Assembly: GCF_001426945.1 (NCBI RefSeq)
Contig: NZ_LMFS01000001.1
Span: 1,477,061-1,515,732 of the forward strand
Length of the DNA stretch: 38,672 bases
Reading direction: 5' to 3'
Source: Pseudolabrys sp. Root1462
GTDB lineage: Bacteria > Pseudomonadota > Alphaproteobacteria > Rhizobiales > Xanthobacteraceae
The notes beneath the pieces are model-generated. The model was given only the letters and a program-made list of their open reading frames with translations. It was not told the origin of the DNA and ran no database searches. This document shows, in pieces, positions 1 to 8,585 of the stretch (positions within the stretch are counted from its first letter, which is position 1; each line of letters starts with the position of its first letter). Position numbers and translations under genes: made by a program.

Positions 1-114
1 TTTGAAAATTGAAGCTTTTGTCGTCCAAGGCGGGGGCCCGTACGCCGTGCGCTCTCGATAGCGCGGTGGCTTGGATCCGGGGCTCCCCACGCTCGCCCGG
101 GACGACAGCGCCGC
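1..114. other. Intergenic end fragment downstream of panC
   Basis: No gene is visible. The stretch is GC-rich and reads toward the 3' end of panC. Its style (CCCGGGAC, TCTCGATAGCGCG) resembles the short GC-rich palindromic intergenic repeats common in this bacterial group, but no clean inverted repeat closes inside the window. The neighbouring gene to the left is outside the window. Confidence 0.4.
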
Positions 115-966
115 TTACACCGCCAGATTATCGATGAGCCTGGTCTTGCCGATCTTCGCTGCCACCAGCAGCCGGATCGGGCCATCCTTCACCGACGCGA
201 CCGGCTTAAGGCTCAGCGCGTGGCGCGCTTCGAGATAATCGAGCGTGAAGCCGGCATGGCGGATGTCGCTGGCGCCTTCCTCCATCACCATCTCGATCGG
301 CTCGCCGCGCTTGATGCGCTGGGCGCTCGTCTTGAGGACGCGATGCAGCGTCGGCGCCACGGCGCGTTCGGCCTGCGACAAGTAGACGTTGCGCGACGAT
401 AGTGCGAGGCCGTCCTTCTCGCGCACGGTCGGGATGCCGATCACCTTGAGCGGCAGATCGAGATCCTTGGCCATCTGCGTGACGACGCGGAGCTGCTGAT
501 AGTCCTTCTGCCCGAACAGGGCGAAGTCCGGTTGAACCTGGGTGAACAGCTTCGACACGACGGTAGCGACGCCGCCGAAGAAATGCGGGCGGAACTTGTC
601 CTCCAGGCCGGCGAGTGCCGCGCCTTCCGGTGCCACGCGGGTGGCGAAGCCCTCCGGATACATCTCGGCCACCGTCGGTGCCCACACCGCATCGACCTTG
701 AGCGCCGTCAGCGCCTTCATGTCGGCGTCAAAAGTCCGTGGATAGCTGCCGAAATCCTCGGTCGGTGCGAACTGGGTTGGGTTAACGAAGATCGAGACCA
801 CGACGCGGCGGGCGCGCTTTCTGGCCTCCGCCACCAGCTTGAGGTGGCCGGCATGCAGGGCGCCCATGGTTGGAACCAGTGCGATGCCGCGGCCAGCCTT
901 GCGGTAAGGCGTCATGGCCCGGCGCAAGGCGGCGACGGTGCGGAGAACTTGAGGGCGGTTGGTCAT
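115..966 (-). CDS. panC: Pantothenate synthetase
   Basis: Condenses D-pantoate with beta-alanine using ATP, through a pantoyl-adenylate, in the last step of cytosolic pantothenate (vitamin B5, CoA precursor) synthesis. The 283-residue length is normal for the family. The nucleotidyl-transferase HxGH motif is HAGH at residues 38-41, after the signature PTMGALH. The GQKDYQQ segment and the later LSSRN segment (KMSKS-like position) complete the ATP site. Start is ATG at 966, with GGGACC upstream as a weak ribosome site. It is divergent from the mipZ gene, with 178 bp between the two starts. panB is not beside it. Family assignment is secure. Confidence 0.97.
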   Translation of the reverse strand: MTNRPQVLRTVAALRRAMTPYRKAGRGIALVPTMGALHAGHLKLVAEARKRARRVVVSIFVNPTQFAPTEDFGSYPRTFDADMKALTALKVDAVWAPTVAEMYPEGFATRVAPEGAALAGLEDKFRPHFFGGVATVVSKLFTQVQPDFALFGQKDYQQLRVVTQMAKDLDLPLKVIGIPTVREKDGLALSSRNVYLSQAERAVAPTLHRVLKTSAQRIKRGEPIEMVMEEGASDIRHAGFTLDYLEARHALSLKPVASVKDGPIRLLVAAKIGKTRLIDNLAV

Positions 967-1144
967 GCTTAATGGTCCCGGCGGCGGCGGAAACTTTATG
1001 GCCTTGTCGGCGGATGGCCGTCAATTCGGCGTCACGAAAGCACTGAAGCGTCGGAAGCCGGGCGCGGATTAATAGTTAAATTGCGCAAAACTTGACTAAA
1101 GCCCGGCAGTTAATCGAGAATTGCTGACATTCCAAGGACGCGTC

Positions 1145-2065
1145 ATGTTGGTCCAGCCGATCTCGCAGAGCCCACAATCCGCTCACGTCGTCGTTCTCGG
1201 TAACGAGAAGGGCGGTTCGGGCAAATCCACGACCGCGCTGCATATCGCCGTCGCTCTGATGAAGGCCGGGCAGAAGGTCGCGACCATCGATCTCGACTCG
1301 CGCCAGCAGAGCTTCACGCACTACATCCAGAATCGCCGCGCCTGGGCCGAGCGTGCGCAGATCAAGCTCGAGCTGCCGACGCATTATTGCGTGCCGCGCG
1401 CCGACGGTCCGCTGGTTGAGGCCAATGAAGCGGCGGAATTCACCGGCTTCTCCCGCGCCATCGGCGCCATCGAACATACCCACGACGTCGTCGTCATCGA
1501 CACGCCCGGCAACGACACCTATCTGATGCGCCTCGCGCATTCGATGGCCGACACGCTGGTGACGCCCCTCAATGACTCGTTCGTCGATTTCGACGTGCTG
1601 GCGAAGATCGACCAGACCAATTTCACCGTGACCGGCGAAAGTCATTACGCCGAGATGGTGCGCGAGGCGCGCCGTCAGCGCCGTCTGGTGGACGGCAAGC
1701 TCACCGACTGGATCGTCGTGCGCAACCGCCTGTCGGCGCTCGGCTCGCGCAACAAGAAGCTGGTCGGCGAGGGCATCCAGGAACTCGCCAAGCGCATGGG
1801 TTTCCGCGCGGTGGATGGCTTTGCCGAGCGCGTGGTCTATCGCGAGTTCTTCCCGCGCGGCCTCACCGCCTTCGACGATCTCGACGAGCAGACCCTCGGC
1901 ATGCGCCCGAACATGTCGCATCTGACCGCGCGTGAGGAAGTCATCGCGCTGCTCAATGCGCTGCGCCTGCCGGTGTCGGAAAACGGCCGCCGCCGCGCTG
2001 CCGCCCGGGCCGAGTGGTATTCGGTCATGGATCAGCCGCTCCAGGTCCACGACCTGCTGGCCTGA
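1145..2065 (+). CDS. mipZ: MipZ-type ParA-family division-plane ATPase
   Basis: 306 residues. The deviant Walker A motif KGGSGKST at residues 22-29, with the signature lysine at 22, places it in the ParA/MinD superfamily. The following architecture (VVIDTPGND, then LNDSFVDFDVL) is that of MipZ, which forms bipolar gradients with ParB-parS and inhibits FtsZ away from midcell in alphaproteobacteria. A TTG codon at 1121 is in frame, but ATG at 1145 has AAGGA seven bases upstream and is preferred. It is divergent from panC and followed on the same strand by the VWA and J-domain genes, 83 bp downstream. Family membership is seen; the role in division is from Caulobacter and is inferred here. Confidence 0.92.
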   Translation: MLVQPISQSPQSAHVVVLGNEKGGSGKSTTALHIAVALMKAGQKVATIDLDSRQQSFTHYIQNRRAWAERAQIKLELPTHYCVPRADGPLVEANEAAEFTGFSRAIGAIEHTHDVVVIDTPGNDTYLMRLAHSMADTLVTPLNDSFVDFDVLAKIDQTNFTVTGESHYAEMVREARRQRRLVDGKLTDWIVVRNRLSALGSRNKKLVGEGIQELAKRMGFRAVDGFAERVVYREFFPRGLTAFDDLDEQTLGMRPNMSHLTAREEVIALLNALRLPVSENGRRRAAARAEWYSVMDQPLQVHDLLA

Positions 2066-2148
2066 TTGCCGCATCAGAATTGCCTTGCCTCGCGGCTGCG
2101 GCGTTGCCACGTAAGCGGCATGGCTCAAATCAGTGTAAACTCTGCGCC

Positions 2149-2871
2149 ATGACCACGCCGACCCGCAAGGGCGCCGACCAGGCGCCCGCGAAATCATCGC
2201 GCGACGAGATCGACGCCTTTCTCGATCGGGTCAAATCGCTTGGCCCGGCCGTGACCGCCGGCAAGCGGGGCCGCCTGGTTTTCGCGCTCGACGCCACCAT
2301 GAGCCGGCAGCCGACCTGGGACACGGCGCAGAAACTGACGGGCGACATGTTCCGCGAGGCGGCGCAGATCGGCGGCCTCGACATTCAGCTCATGTATTTC
2401 CGCGGCACCAATGAATGCCGCGCGTCGTCCTGGGTTGCCGACGCCGGCAAGCTCGCCGACCTGATGGGCCGCATCGACTGCCGCGGCGGCCATACCCAGA
2501 TCGGCAAGGTGCTCGGCCACGTTCGCAAGGAGCACAAGGGGCAGGCGGTGCAGGCGCTGGTCTTCGTCGGCGACGCCATGGAAGAGCCGATCGACGATCT
2601 TGCGGCCAGCGCCGGCGAACTCGGCCTGCTCGGCGTTCCCGTCTTCATGTTCCAGGAGGGCGCCGACCCCGTCGCCGAGAAGGCCTATCGCGAGATCGCG
2701 CGACTGTCGCGCGGCGCCTATTGCCGCTTCGACACCGGTGCCGCGCATCAGCTCGCCGAATTGTTGCGCGCGGTGGCCGCCTACGCCGCCGGGGGACTCA
2801 AGGCGCTGGCCGCGCTTTCCAACAATCAATCGAGCGGTGCGCGGCTGCTGCTCGCCCAGTTGCGCGGCTGA
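2149..2871 (+). CDS. VWA-domain protein of unknown function
   Basis: 240 residues, no signal peptide or membrane segment, so probably cytoplasmic. After about 40 polar residues a von Willebrand A fold begins, with strand LVFALDATMSRQ. The MIDAS-like motif is D48-A-T-M-S52, a DxTxS variant that could still bind a divalent metal. Later strands (ALVFVGDAMEE, VPVFMFQEG) fit the Rossmann-like fold. ATG at 2149 is chosen because the family similarity starts there; the in-frame codons upstream to 2014 overlap mipZ. Only three bases separate its stop from the ATG of the membrane J-domain gene, so the two are almost certainly co-transcribed. No substrate or process can be read from the sequence. Confidence 0.85.
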   Translation: MTTPTRKGADQAPAKSSRDEIDAFLDRVKSLGPAVTAGKRGRLVFALDATMSRQPTWDTAQKLTGDMFREAAQIGGLDIQLMYFRGTNECRASSWVADAGKLADLMGRIDCRGGHTQIGKVLGHVRKEHKGQAVQALVFVGDAMEEPIDDLAASAGELGLLGVPVFMFQEGADPVAEKAYREIARLSRGAYCRFDTGAAHQLAELLRAVAAYAAGGLKALAALSNNQSSGARLLLAQLRG

Positions 2872-2874
2872 GCG

Positions 2875-3576
2875 ATGCCGACACTGATCTTCGGCGTTCT
2901 CATCCTGGTCGCGGCGATATGGGTCGTCGGCGTCATCTCGCGCATCGATCCCAAGGTCGGCGCCCGCGTGCTCAAGGCCGGCGGCGGCATTATCGCCATC
3001 GGCCTGGCGGCCTTCCTCGGCCTGCGCGGCGAACTCTATGTCGCGATCCCGCTCGGCATGTTCGGCCTCGGGCTGCTCGGCTGGCTGCCATTCGGTCCGG
3101 CTGGCTTCTCGTCGCGGACGCGCAAATCCGGCGGGCAGGTATCGCGCGTGCGCACCGCCTTCGTTGAAATGACGCTCGATCACGACAGCGGCGCGATGCG
3201 CGGGCAGGTGCTGGCCGGACAGTTCGTCGGGCGTGCGCTCGACGATCTCGATATAGATGCGCTGATCGCGCTGCTGCGCGAGGCCGACGACGAAACCCGT
3301 TCGCTACTGGTGCCGTATCTTGACCGCCGGGACGCCGGCTGGCGTGAACACGCGCAAGGTGACGCGGCAGCGGGGCGGGCTGCGCCGGGCAGCGCCAAAA
3401 TGACGGAAGAGGAGGCCTATCAGATCCTTGGCCTGCAGCGAGGGGCGAGCGAGCGCGACATCACGCGCGCCCATCGGGCGCTCATGAAGAAATTCCATCC
3501 CGATCAGGGGGGATCGACGTATCTCGCGGCCCGGATTAACGAGGCCAAGGAAAAGCTGCTTCGCCAACATCGCTGA
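2875..3576 (+). CDS. Membrane-anchored J-domain protein
   Basis: 233 residues. Residues 3-21, about 36-50 and about 55-72 are hydrophobic and should form two or three membrane helices. A polar linker follows, and residues about 178-233 are a short C-terminal J domain with the diagnostic HPD at 208-210 (KKFHPDQGGS). This is the layout of TIM14/Pam18-like or DjlA-like type III J proteins, which recruit DnaK and stimulate its ATPase at a membrane site. There is no Gly/Phe region or zinc finger, so it is not DnaJ itself. It starts three bases after the VWA gene, so both probably serve one function. A rho-independent terminator follows at 3636. The client is unknown. Confidence 0.85.
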   Translation: MPTLIFGVLILVAAIWVVGVISRIDPKVGARVLKAGGGIIAIGLAAFLGLRGELYVAIPLGMFGLGLLGWLPFGPAGFSSRTRKSGGQVSRVRTAFVEMTLDHDSGAMRGQVLAGQFVGRALDDLDIDALIALLREADDETRSLLVPYLDRRDAGWREHAQGDAAAGRAAPGSAKMTEEEAYQILGLQRGASERDITRAHRALMKKFHPDQGGSTYLAARINEAKEKLLRQHR

Positions 3577-3635
3577 TGAACTCCAGAACGCAACGCCACC
3601 GGCGGCTCCTGTTGTCCAACGCATCCCTGTCACGT

Positions 3636-3656
3636 CGAGCGTTTCGCTCGTTTTTT
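3636..3656 (+). terminator. Rho-independent terminator after the VWA/J-domain genes
   Basis: A perfect six-base stem, CGAGCG / CGCTCG, with a TTT loop is followed at once by six T (3651-3656). It lies 60 bp after the J-domain stop and would end the mipZ-VWA-J transcript. A second inverted repeat, GCCGCCCG (3659-3666) / CGGGCGGC (3681-3688), follows but has no T run on either strand. Confidence 0.75.
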
Positions 3657-3696
3657 CAGCCGCCCGTCACGTGACCGGACCGGGCGGCGTCCGCAA

Positions 3697-5271
3697 TCAG
3701 TTGCGGATTAGCATGCAGGGAATTTCGCTTTGCTTAAGATGCTTGCAGGCGGCTTCCGCTTGCGGCTTGTCGAGCCCGGCAAAGCGCGCGCGATAGAGCG
3801 AGCGCTCGCCCTTGGCGACCTTCTCGGTAAACGGGGCAGCTTCGCCGAGCTGCTGCTTGGCCTTGGTCTGCGCCGCCGACAGCCGCTCCTTGGCCGCCTT
3901 CTCTTCCGGGAACGCGCCGACTTGGATCATCCAGCCCGTGTGTCCCTTCATCGCCTGAGCTGCCGGGGGCTCTGGCGTCGATACGGCGGCGACCGGGACG
4001 GTCGCGCCTGCGGAGGCAACCCTGGTGCTGCCCTCGGCCTTGGCCGGCAGGACGCCAAGCACGCCAGGGGCGGCGCCCGGAGGCGGCGGCGGCAGATCGC
4101 TCTTCACCGTCGCGATCAGGCTGACGCTCGCGGTATGCGCCGGCGGCATCATCTTGCGGCTGCTCGGCGGCAATTCGGACAGCGAGGCGACTTGGGTCTT
4201 GCCCGGACGCACGAGCAGCGTCTTGACCGCATTCGGCTTGATCGGATCGGTGGAACCCAGCTCCGGTGCGTCGACGGTGGCGGTGGTGGTCTGCTGCTCG
4301 CGCGGATCGGCCGCAGGTGCCGGTGGTCTCGCGGGCAGTTTGGTCTCGGCGACCACGGTGCCTTCGCCGACCGGCGGCGCGGTGCGGCGGACGGAGGCGA
4401 CCTTGATCGTGTCGTCGATCAGGTTGCGCACGAGGCCATCGCGGGCTCGCGCGGTGCGGCCACCGAACACGACAGCGACGATGTGGCGGTTGTCGCGATT
4501 GACCGAGGTGACGATGTTGAAGCCGGAGGCGCGGATGTAGCCAGTCTTGATGCCGTCGACGCCGTCGACACTGCCGAGCAGCCGGTTGTGGCCCCGCACG
4601 GTGCGGCCGTGAAAGACGAACGAGCGCGTCGAGAAATAACCGAAGTAGTTGGGGAACCGATCCTGCAAAGCGCGGCCGAGCAGGGCCTGATCGCGCGCCG
4701 TGGTGACCTGCTCGTCATTCGGCAGTCCCGAGGCGTTCCGGTAGGTGGTCTGCGTCATGCCCAGCATGCGCGCCTTGGCCGTCATCATGCGGGCGAAGCT
4801 TGGCTCGTCGCCGCCAAGATATTCGCCGATGACGACGGCGACGTCGTTGGCTGATTTCGTGACGATCGACTTGATCGCGCTTTCGACCTGAATGGTTTCG
4901 CCCGGCTTGAGGCCCATCTTCGACGGCGCCTGCGCGGCGGCGTGGGCCGAGACCGGCATTTCGCTGTTGAGCTTCACCTTGCCGGAGTCGAGGCGCTCGA
5001 ACAGCAGGTAAAGCGTCATCATCTTGGTCAGGGAGGCGGGGTGACGCGGTGCGTCGGCGTTGCTCGCCTGCAGCACCTTGCCCGAGTTGCCGTCGATGAC
5101 GATGGAGGCGGTCGGTGGGTTGTAGGCGCTGACGGCTGCAGCTTTGTGGTGACGCCCGCGGCGGGAGCGCGCGTCGGCGTCGCCGGTCATCGCGGCGATC
5201 GCGACCAGCACGGCCAGCCCAAGCGAGCCCCAGCGAACCAAGGGTTGGACATGGCTTTCGCGCCCCGACAT
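3697..5271 (-). CDS. D-alanyl-D-alanine carboxypeptidase with C-terminal SPOR domain
   Basis: 524 residues. An N-terminal signal sequence (basic start, hydrophobic stretch about 13-28, ending near ADA) exports it to the periplasm. The penicillin-binding fold has all three active-site motifs: SLTK at 80-83, SAN at 140-142 and KTG at 242-244, so it should trim the terminal D-Ala from peptidoglycan stem peptides (DacA/DacC class, peptidase family S11). A long Pro/Ala-rich linker follows, and the last ~80 residues are a SPOR domain (from GWMIQVGAF), which binds denuded septal glycan and suggests action at the division site. ATG at 5271 has GGAGG four bases upstream. A TTG one codon earlier is in frame but would sit too close to the GGAGG. 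Confidence 0.93.
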   Translation of the reverse strand: MSGRESHVQPLVRWGSLGLAVLVAIAAMTGDADARSRRGRHHKAAAVSAYNPPTASIVIDGNSGKVLQASNADAPRHPASLTKMMTLYLLFERLDSGKVKLNSEMPVSAHAAAQAPSKMGLKPGETIQVESAIKSIVTKSANDVAVVIGEYLGGDEPSFARMMTAKARMLGMTQTTYRNASGLPNDEQVTTARDQALLGRALQDRFPNYFGYFSTRSFVFHGRTVRGHNRLLGSVDGVDGIKTGYIRASGFNIVTSVNRDNRHIVAVVFGGRTARARDGLVRNLIDDTIKVASVRRTAPPVGEGTVVAETKLPARPPAPAADPREQQTTTATVDAPELGSTDPIKPNAVKTLLVRPGKTQVASLSELPPSSRKMMPPAHTASVSLIATVKSDLPPPPPGAAPGVLGVLPAKAEGSTRVASAGATVPVAAVSTPEPPAAQAMKGHTGWMIQVGAFPEEKAAKERLSAAQTKAKQQLGEAAPFTEKVAKGERSLYRARFAGLDKPQAEAACKHLKQSEIPCMLIRN

Positions 5272-5435
5272 CAAACCTCCAACCCATCGAAAAACACGAC
5301 GGCCCTAAGTCCCCATCGTGGCCAATTTATAGCGCTGTCTGTGCACCAGAGGATTCGACGCTAGGGAAACTCGGTTACCAAAATCCTAATCTATGCCTCT
5401 GATTTTATGGTAAATTCCGCGCTGCAGCATTCATG

Positions 5436-5464
5436 TTGACTTTTTTGTGCAGTGCACTAAAAAT
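5436..5464 (+). promoter_or_regulatory. Candidate phasin promoter with PhaR-like operator
   Basis: TTGACT (5436-5441) and TAAAAA (5458-5463) sit 16 bases apart and form a plausible sigma-70 promoter. The spacer holds an 11-base palindrome, GTGCAGTGCAC (5447-5457). PhaR, the PHA-synthesis repressor of alphaproteobacteria, binds TGC/GCA-rich palindromes of this kind upstream of phasin genes and is released when it binds PHB granules. Binding is inferred from family knowledge. Confidence 0.5.
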
Positions 5465-5529
5465 AAGCTTCAAGCCGGGTCATATCCGGGTGATGCAATG
5501 CCGCCTAGGCGGCCGGGAAAGGAATTACC

Positions 5530-5859
5530 ATGGTCAAGAACTTTGAGGAATTCCAGCAAGCCAGCAAAGAGAACATCGACCTCGCGATGAAGTCGGTGAG
5601 CAACGTGTCGAAGAGCGCCCAGGCGATCGCTGCCGAACTCGCGGACTATTCGAAGAAGTCCTTCGAAGAAAGCACCGCGCTGATGGAAAAACTGTTCGGC
5701 GCCAAGTCGTTCGAGAAGGCGATCGAAGTCCAGACCGAATATGCGAAGACCGCTTACGAAGCCCTGCTTGCCGAAACGAACAAGCTCGGTGAAATGTATT
5801 CGGCTCTCGCCAAGGAAACCTACAAGCCGTTCGAAAGCATGATGGTGAAGGCCAAGTAA
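5530..5859 (+). CDS. Phasin family protein (polyhydroxyalkanoate granule-associated)
   Basis: 109 residues, almost entirely predicted amphipathic alpha-helix rich in Ala, Glu, Lys and Ser, as in the Phasin_2 family. Phasins coat polyhydroxybutyrate granules and control their number and size; some also act more generally under stress. Typical features are the short N-terminal FEEFQQASKEN segment and the repeated aromatic-spaced heptads (FEKAIEVQTEYAKTAYEA). An AAAGGAA ribosome site lies just before the ATG. A promoter with a PhaR-like palindrome lies upstream and a strong terminator downstream, so it is a single-gene transcript. No PHA synthase or depolymerase is in the window. Confidence 0.9.
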   Translation: MVKNFEEFQQASKENIDLAMKSVSNVSKSAQAIAAELADYSKKSFEESTALMEKLFGAKSFEKAIEVQTEYAKTAYEALLAETNKLGEMYSALAKETYKPFESMMVKAK

Positions 5860-5943
5860 CAGGCCTGCGCTGAGTTTTGTAAGCGTAGCGTACCGTAACG
5901 TCGCGTTAGAGGACGAAACGGAAGAGTAGGTTTCGGAATGACC

Positions 5944-5973
5944 AGCCCGGCAGTTGAGCCGGGCTATTTTTTT
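5944..5973 (+). terminator. Rho-independent terminator after the phasin gene
   Basis: Perfect eight-base stem AGCCCGGC (5944-5951) / GCCGGGCT (5958-5965), six-base loop, then seven T after one A. The T run is on the plus strand only, so it serves the phasin gene and not the convergent TadG-like gene. Confidence 0.85.
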
Positions 5974-6012
5974 GTCGCGACGCCGACCTCGACTGGGCCG
6001 AACGTGGCGATG

Positions 6013-7440
6013 TTATCTGGCGACGCGCAGCTGGGTAAGGCTGGTGCCGATCTGATTGAACACAGTGCCGATCCCGCTGGCGCTGGTGACCATGAAGAAC
6101 TTCGAGGGATCGTAGTTCTTGTCCTTCGTGCCGGCGCAGTTCTGCAGCAGTGCCGAGGTCGGATCGCCGCTGGTGTTGACCTGGATGGTGTAGATGGTCA
6201 CGCCGGACGTCTTGATATTGGCGCAGGTACCGGTGCCGTTGCCGGTCTGATACATCCGGTTGTCGACCGCGGTGCTGATATTCGAGCCGTTGCCATACCA
6301 GCGGTCCTGGGTGTTCAGACCATCCGACATCAGGATGATGATGTCGGAATAGTTGTAGTTGGAATCCTTCGCCGGCGCCGACAGCGGCCCGCCGCCGACG
6401 AGTGATTGCCAGCCCCAGACCAGACCGATCGGCTGGTTGGTGGAGCCGTTGGGCTGCATCTGATCGACCAGGCTGTTGAGGTTGGTCCAGTTGTAAGTGA
6501 GCCCCATCATCGCCGCCGGGCAGGCGTCGTATTGTTCCGCAGGCCACTTCGAATTCGTTGTGCCGTCCGGCGCGGTCACGACCTGATCCCAGGTCGAATT
6601 TCCGGGCGCATTCGACGGGCCGCGATCGGTCACGCAGCCGTTCCAGGTATTATGATTCGACGCCGAGCAGCCGCTGCCACCGCCACCACCGCCCCAGCCC
6701 CAGCCGCCCCAACCCCAGCCGTTGCCGCCCCAGCCGCCCCAGCCGCCGCCGTTGCTGCAGGATTGATTGTCGTTATTCCAATCGGTCCAGTCGATGTAGT
6801 TCGCATTGTAGTTGGCGGCGCCGATATTCACGTCCTTGGCGAAAGGAATGATCGAGACGTAAACGTCGCCGTTGACCGAGGCGGCGTTCTTGAGCTGGGT
6901 CAGCAGATCCTTGGTCGCCGACTTCAGCGCGGTCATCTTGCCGTCGGACGCCATCGAACCCGTATTGTCGAGCACGAGCGCGACGCGCAGCCGCGTGGTG
7001 CCCCAGGCGGTCGTGGACGATCCCGCTACCGTAATGTTGTTGTAGCCCATGATGCCGAGGAACGTGGTCGGCACCGCTGCCGAACCATTGACGACAACCT
7101 TCGAGCCGCCGCTGATCGTGTAGGTGGCGTTCACCGTGACGTTCTGGGCCTCCGGCCGGTCGAACATCGCCTTGAAATAATTCAGCGCCTTGGTGTTGAG
7201 GTCGGACGCGCTCAGGTCGGCGGCGTCGCGTGCCAGCATGAGCGCCGTGGAATCGAGCGCGGCCTGCAGCGCCGCCTTCACGTTGTTGGCGTGGCTGTAG
7301 TCAACGGCGGCGCCGACGGAGCCGATGATCGGGAGCGTGGCGAAGGCGAAGGTGATGGCGACATTGCCACCGCGCTCGCGCGCAAAGCGCGTCAGGTTGC
7401 GGAAGAAAATGCTGGTAAGAGCGTGCCAATAACCTGTCAT
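6013..7440 (-). CDS. TadG-like pilus assembly / VWA-domain protein
   Basis: 475 residues from ATG at 7440. The N-terminus has a basic segment (FARERGGN) followed by a hydrophobic helix (VAITFAFATLPIIGSVGAAVDY), the TadE/TadG-type anchor, then an extracytoplasmic VWA domain with DNTGSM at 158-163 as a MIDAS variant. TadG proteins are tied to Flp/Tad pilus machinery, but no other tad genes are in the window, so it is probably an orphan of the family. An unusual Gly/Trp-rich insert covers about residues 231-256. In-frame ATGs at 7488 and 7476 would add up to 16 residues; none has a strong ribosome site, and 7440 best matches the usual TadG start. Confidence 0.82.
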   Translation of the reverse strand: MTGYWHALTSIFFRNLTRFARERGGNVAITFAFATLPIIGSVGAAVDYSHANNVKAALQAALDSTALMLARDAADLSASDLNTKALNYFKAMFDRPEAQNVTVNATYTISGGSKVVVNGSAAVPTTFLGIMGYNNITVAGSSTTAWGTTRLRVALVLDNTGSMASDGKMTALKSATKDLLTQLKNAASVNGDVYVSIIPFAKDVNIGAANYNANYIDWTDWNNDNQSCSNGGGWGGWGGNGWGWGGWGWGGGGGGSGCSASNHNTWNGCVTDRGPSNAPGNSTWDQVVTAPDGTTNSKWPAEQYDACPAAMMGLTYNWTNLNSLVDQMQPNGSTNQPIGLVWGWQSLVGGGPLSAPAKDSNYNYSDIIILMSDGLNTQDRWYGNGSNISTAVDNRMYQTGNGTGTCANIKTSGVTIYTIQVNTSGDPTSALLQNCAGTKDKNYDPSKFFMVTSASGIGTVFNQIGTSLTQLRVAR

Positions 7441-8185
7441 GATGCCACCGACGGTGCAGTTACCGTCAGCCTTCATACCCAACGTCATTAAATCAGGGGT
7501 GTATGGCGCGCCGGAAATCCGGGGGCGGCCGCTAAGGCTTTGATGCCGCCCGTCGCCGCAAATGACGTCCGCTCAATGGCTTGGGTGGTAAACGACGTCT
7601 GCTTTTCACCGCGCGAATGCCGAATAGTTCTTAGGCGACATCCTTAACGCCCGGTTGTGGCCCCCAGTCGGGAGCCTCTCGGCACCAGCCGCGGCCCCTG
7701 ACTGCTCGCCGGCGCGGGTGATTCCGGCCGCCGTCTTCGGGACAGCGGTGCCGCCTGGACCACGGCCGGCTCCCCGGCGGCCGACGTTTTGGCGCGAATG
7801 CGACTTGTGAACCGGGCGTCAGTGGCTATCTGAGGCCTAAGCCGTCCGATATCGCGTGAAAACGCCGCAGGCGTGGCGGCGGCCTGAGGGCGACCGAGCC
7901 GCTTGGAAGGATGGCGCCGACGTCCTTATGATGGTGAATAACCGATCCGATGGGGTGACGGCGGGGCCTCGGGGATGCAACGCTTGAGATGGCGTTCGGA
8001 GCTTGTGGTTTCTGCGACCTCGGCTCTCGGCGTCCAACTTGCCTGATTTGAACGACTTTCGACCAACCATGACCAAGACGACGACCCCTGCATTCCATTC
8101 GCCCGCGCCGGCCGCGCCGGGCCGGTACGTGGCCGCGCGATCGCGCCTGGGCGCCAATTCGCCGGTGCCCATGGCTCCGGTGCGG
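7441..8185. other. Divergent intergenic region, TadG-like gene to clpS
   Basis: About 750 bp between divergent starts. It must hold promoters for both genes, but I see no clear -35/-10 pair. In-frame upstream starts could claim parts of it: up to 7488 for the TadG-like gene and down to 8069 or 8171 for clpS. No RNA gene, repeat array or other credible coding frame was seen. Several GC-rich short inverted segments occur, which is expected at this base composition. Confidence 0.4.
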
Positions 8186-8527
8186 ATGGCTGATGACGAC
8201 CGTAAACGGGCCAACCCGCCGACGCCGGGCGAGCCGAATGTGGCGGTCATCACCAAGACCAAGCCGCAGACCAAGCGGCCAAACCTGTATCGCGTGCTTA
8301 TATTGAACGACGACTACACGCCGATGGAGTTCGTGGTGCACGTGCTGGAACGATTCTTCAGCAAGGATCACGACGCGGCGACGCGCATCATGTTGCATGT
8401 GCATCACCACGGCATGGGCGAATGCGGCGTCTATACCTATGAAGTGGCCGAAACCAAGGTCACACAAGTCATGGACTTCGCGCGAAAACATCAGCATCCT
8501 TTGCAGTGTGTGATGGAAAAAAAGTAG
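8186..8527 (+). CDS. clpS: ATP-dependent Clp protease adaptor ClpS
   Basis: 113 residues from ATG at 8186. ClpS recognises N-degrons (Leu, Phe, Trp, Tyr at the N-terminus) and hands substrates to ClpA. The binding pocket is visible: N41-D42-D43 in [10 protein letters not shown], gatekeeper M47 and H73 in LHVHHHG. The C-terminal [11 protein letters not shown] segment also matches the family. In-frame ATGs at 8171 and 8069 would give 118 or 152 residues with a low-complexity start; none has a good ribosome site and 8186 gives the normal alphaproteobacterial length. clpA begins 58 bases downstream, so the two are likely one operon. Confidence 0.93.
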   Translation: MADDDRKRANPPTPGEPNVAVITKTKPQTKRPNLYRVLILNDDYTPMEFVVHVLERFFSKDHDAATRIMLHVHHHGMGECGVYTYEVAETKVTQVMDFARKHQHPLQCVMEKK

Positions 8528-8585
8528 ATTCGGGGTGGGGGACGCTTCGACCGGAACTTTTCGATAACTGGGACTGGAACACGGA

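Noticed and set aside
1092-1120. Sigma-70 promoter for mipZ based on TTGACT
   Set aside because: No acceptable -10 occurs 15-19 bases downstream.
3730-4854. Long open frame antisense to the SPOR carboxypeptidase
   Set aside because: Product is Arg/Gly/Ala-rich low-complexity, a frame shadow of a GC-rich gene.
6680-6757. Repeat array or CRISPR-like repeats
   Set aside because: The repeats are short, imperfect and in frame in the TadG-like gene; they encode a Gly/Trp-rich insert.
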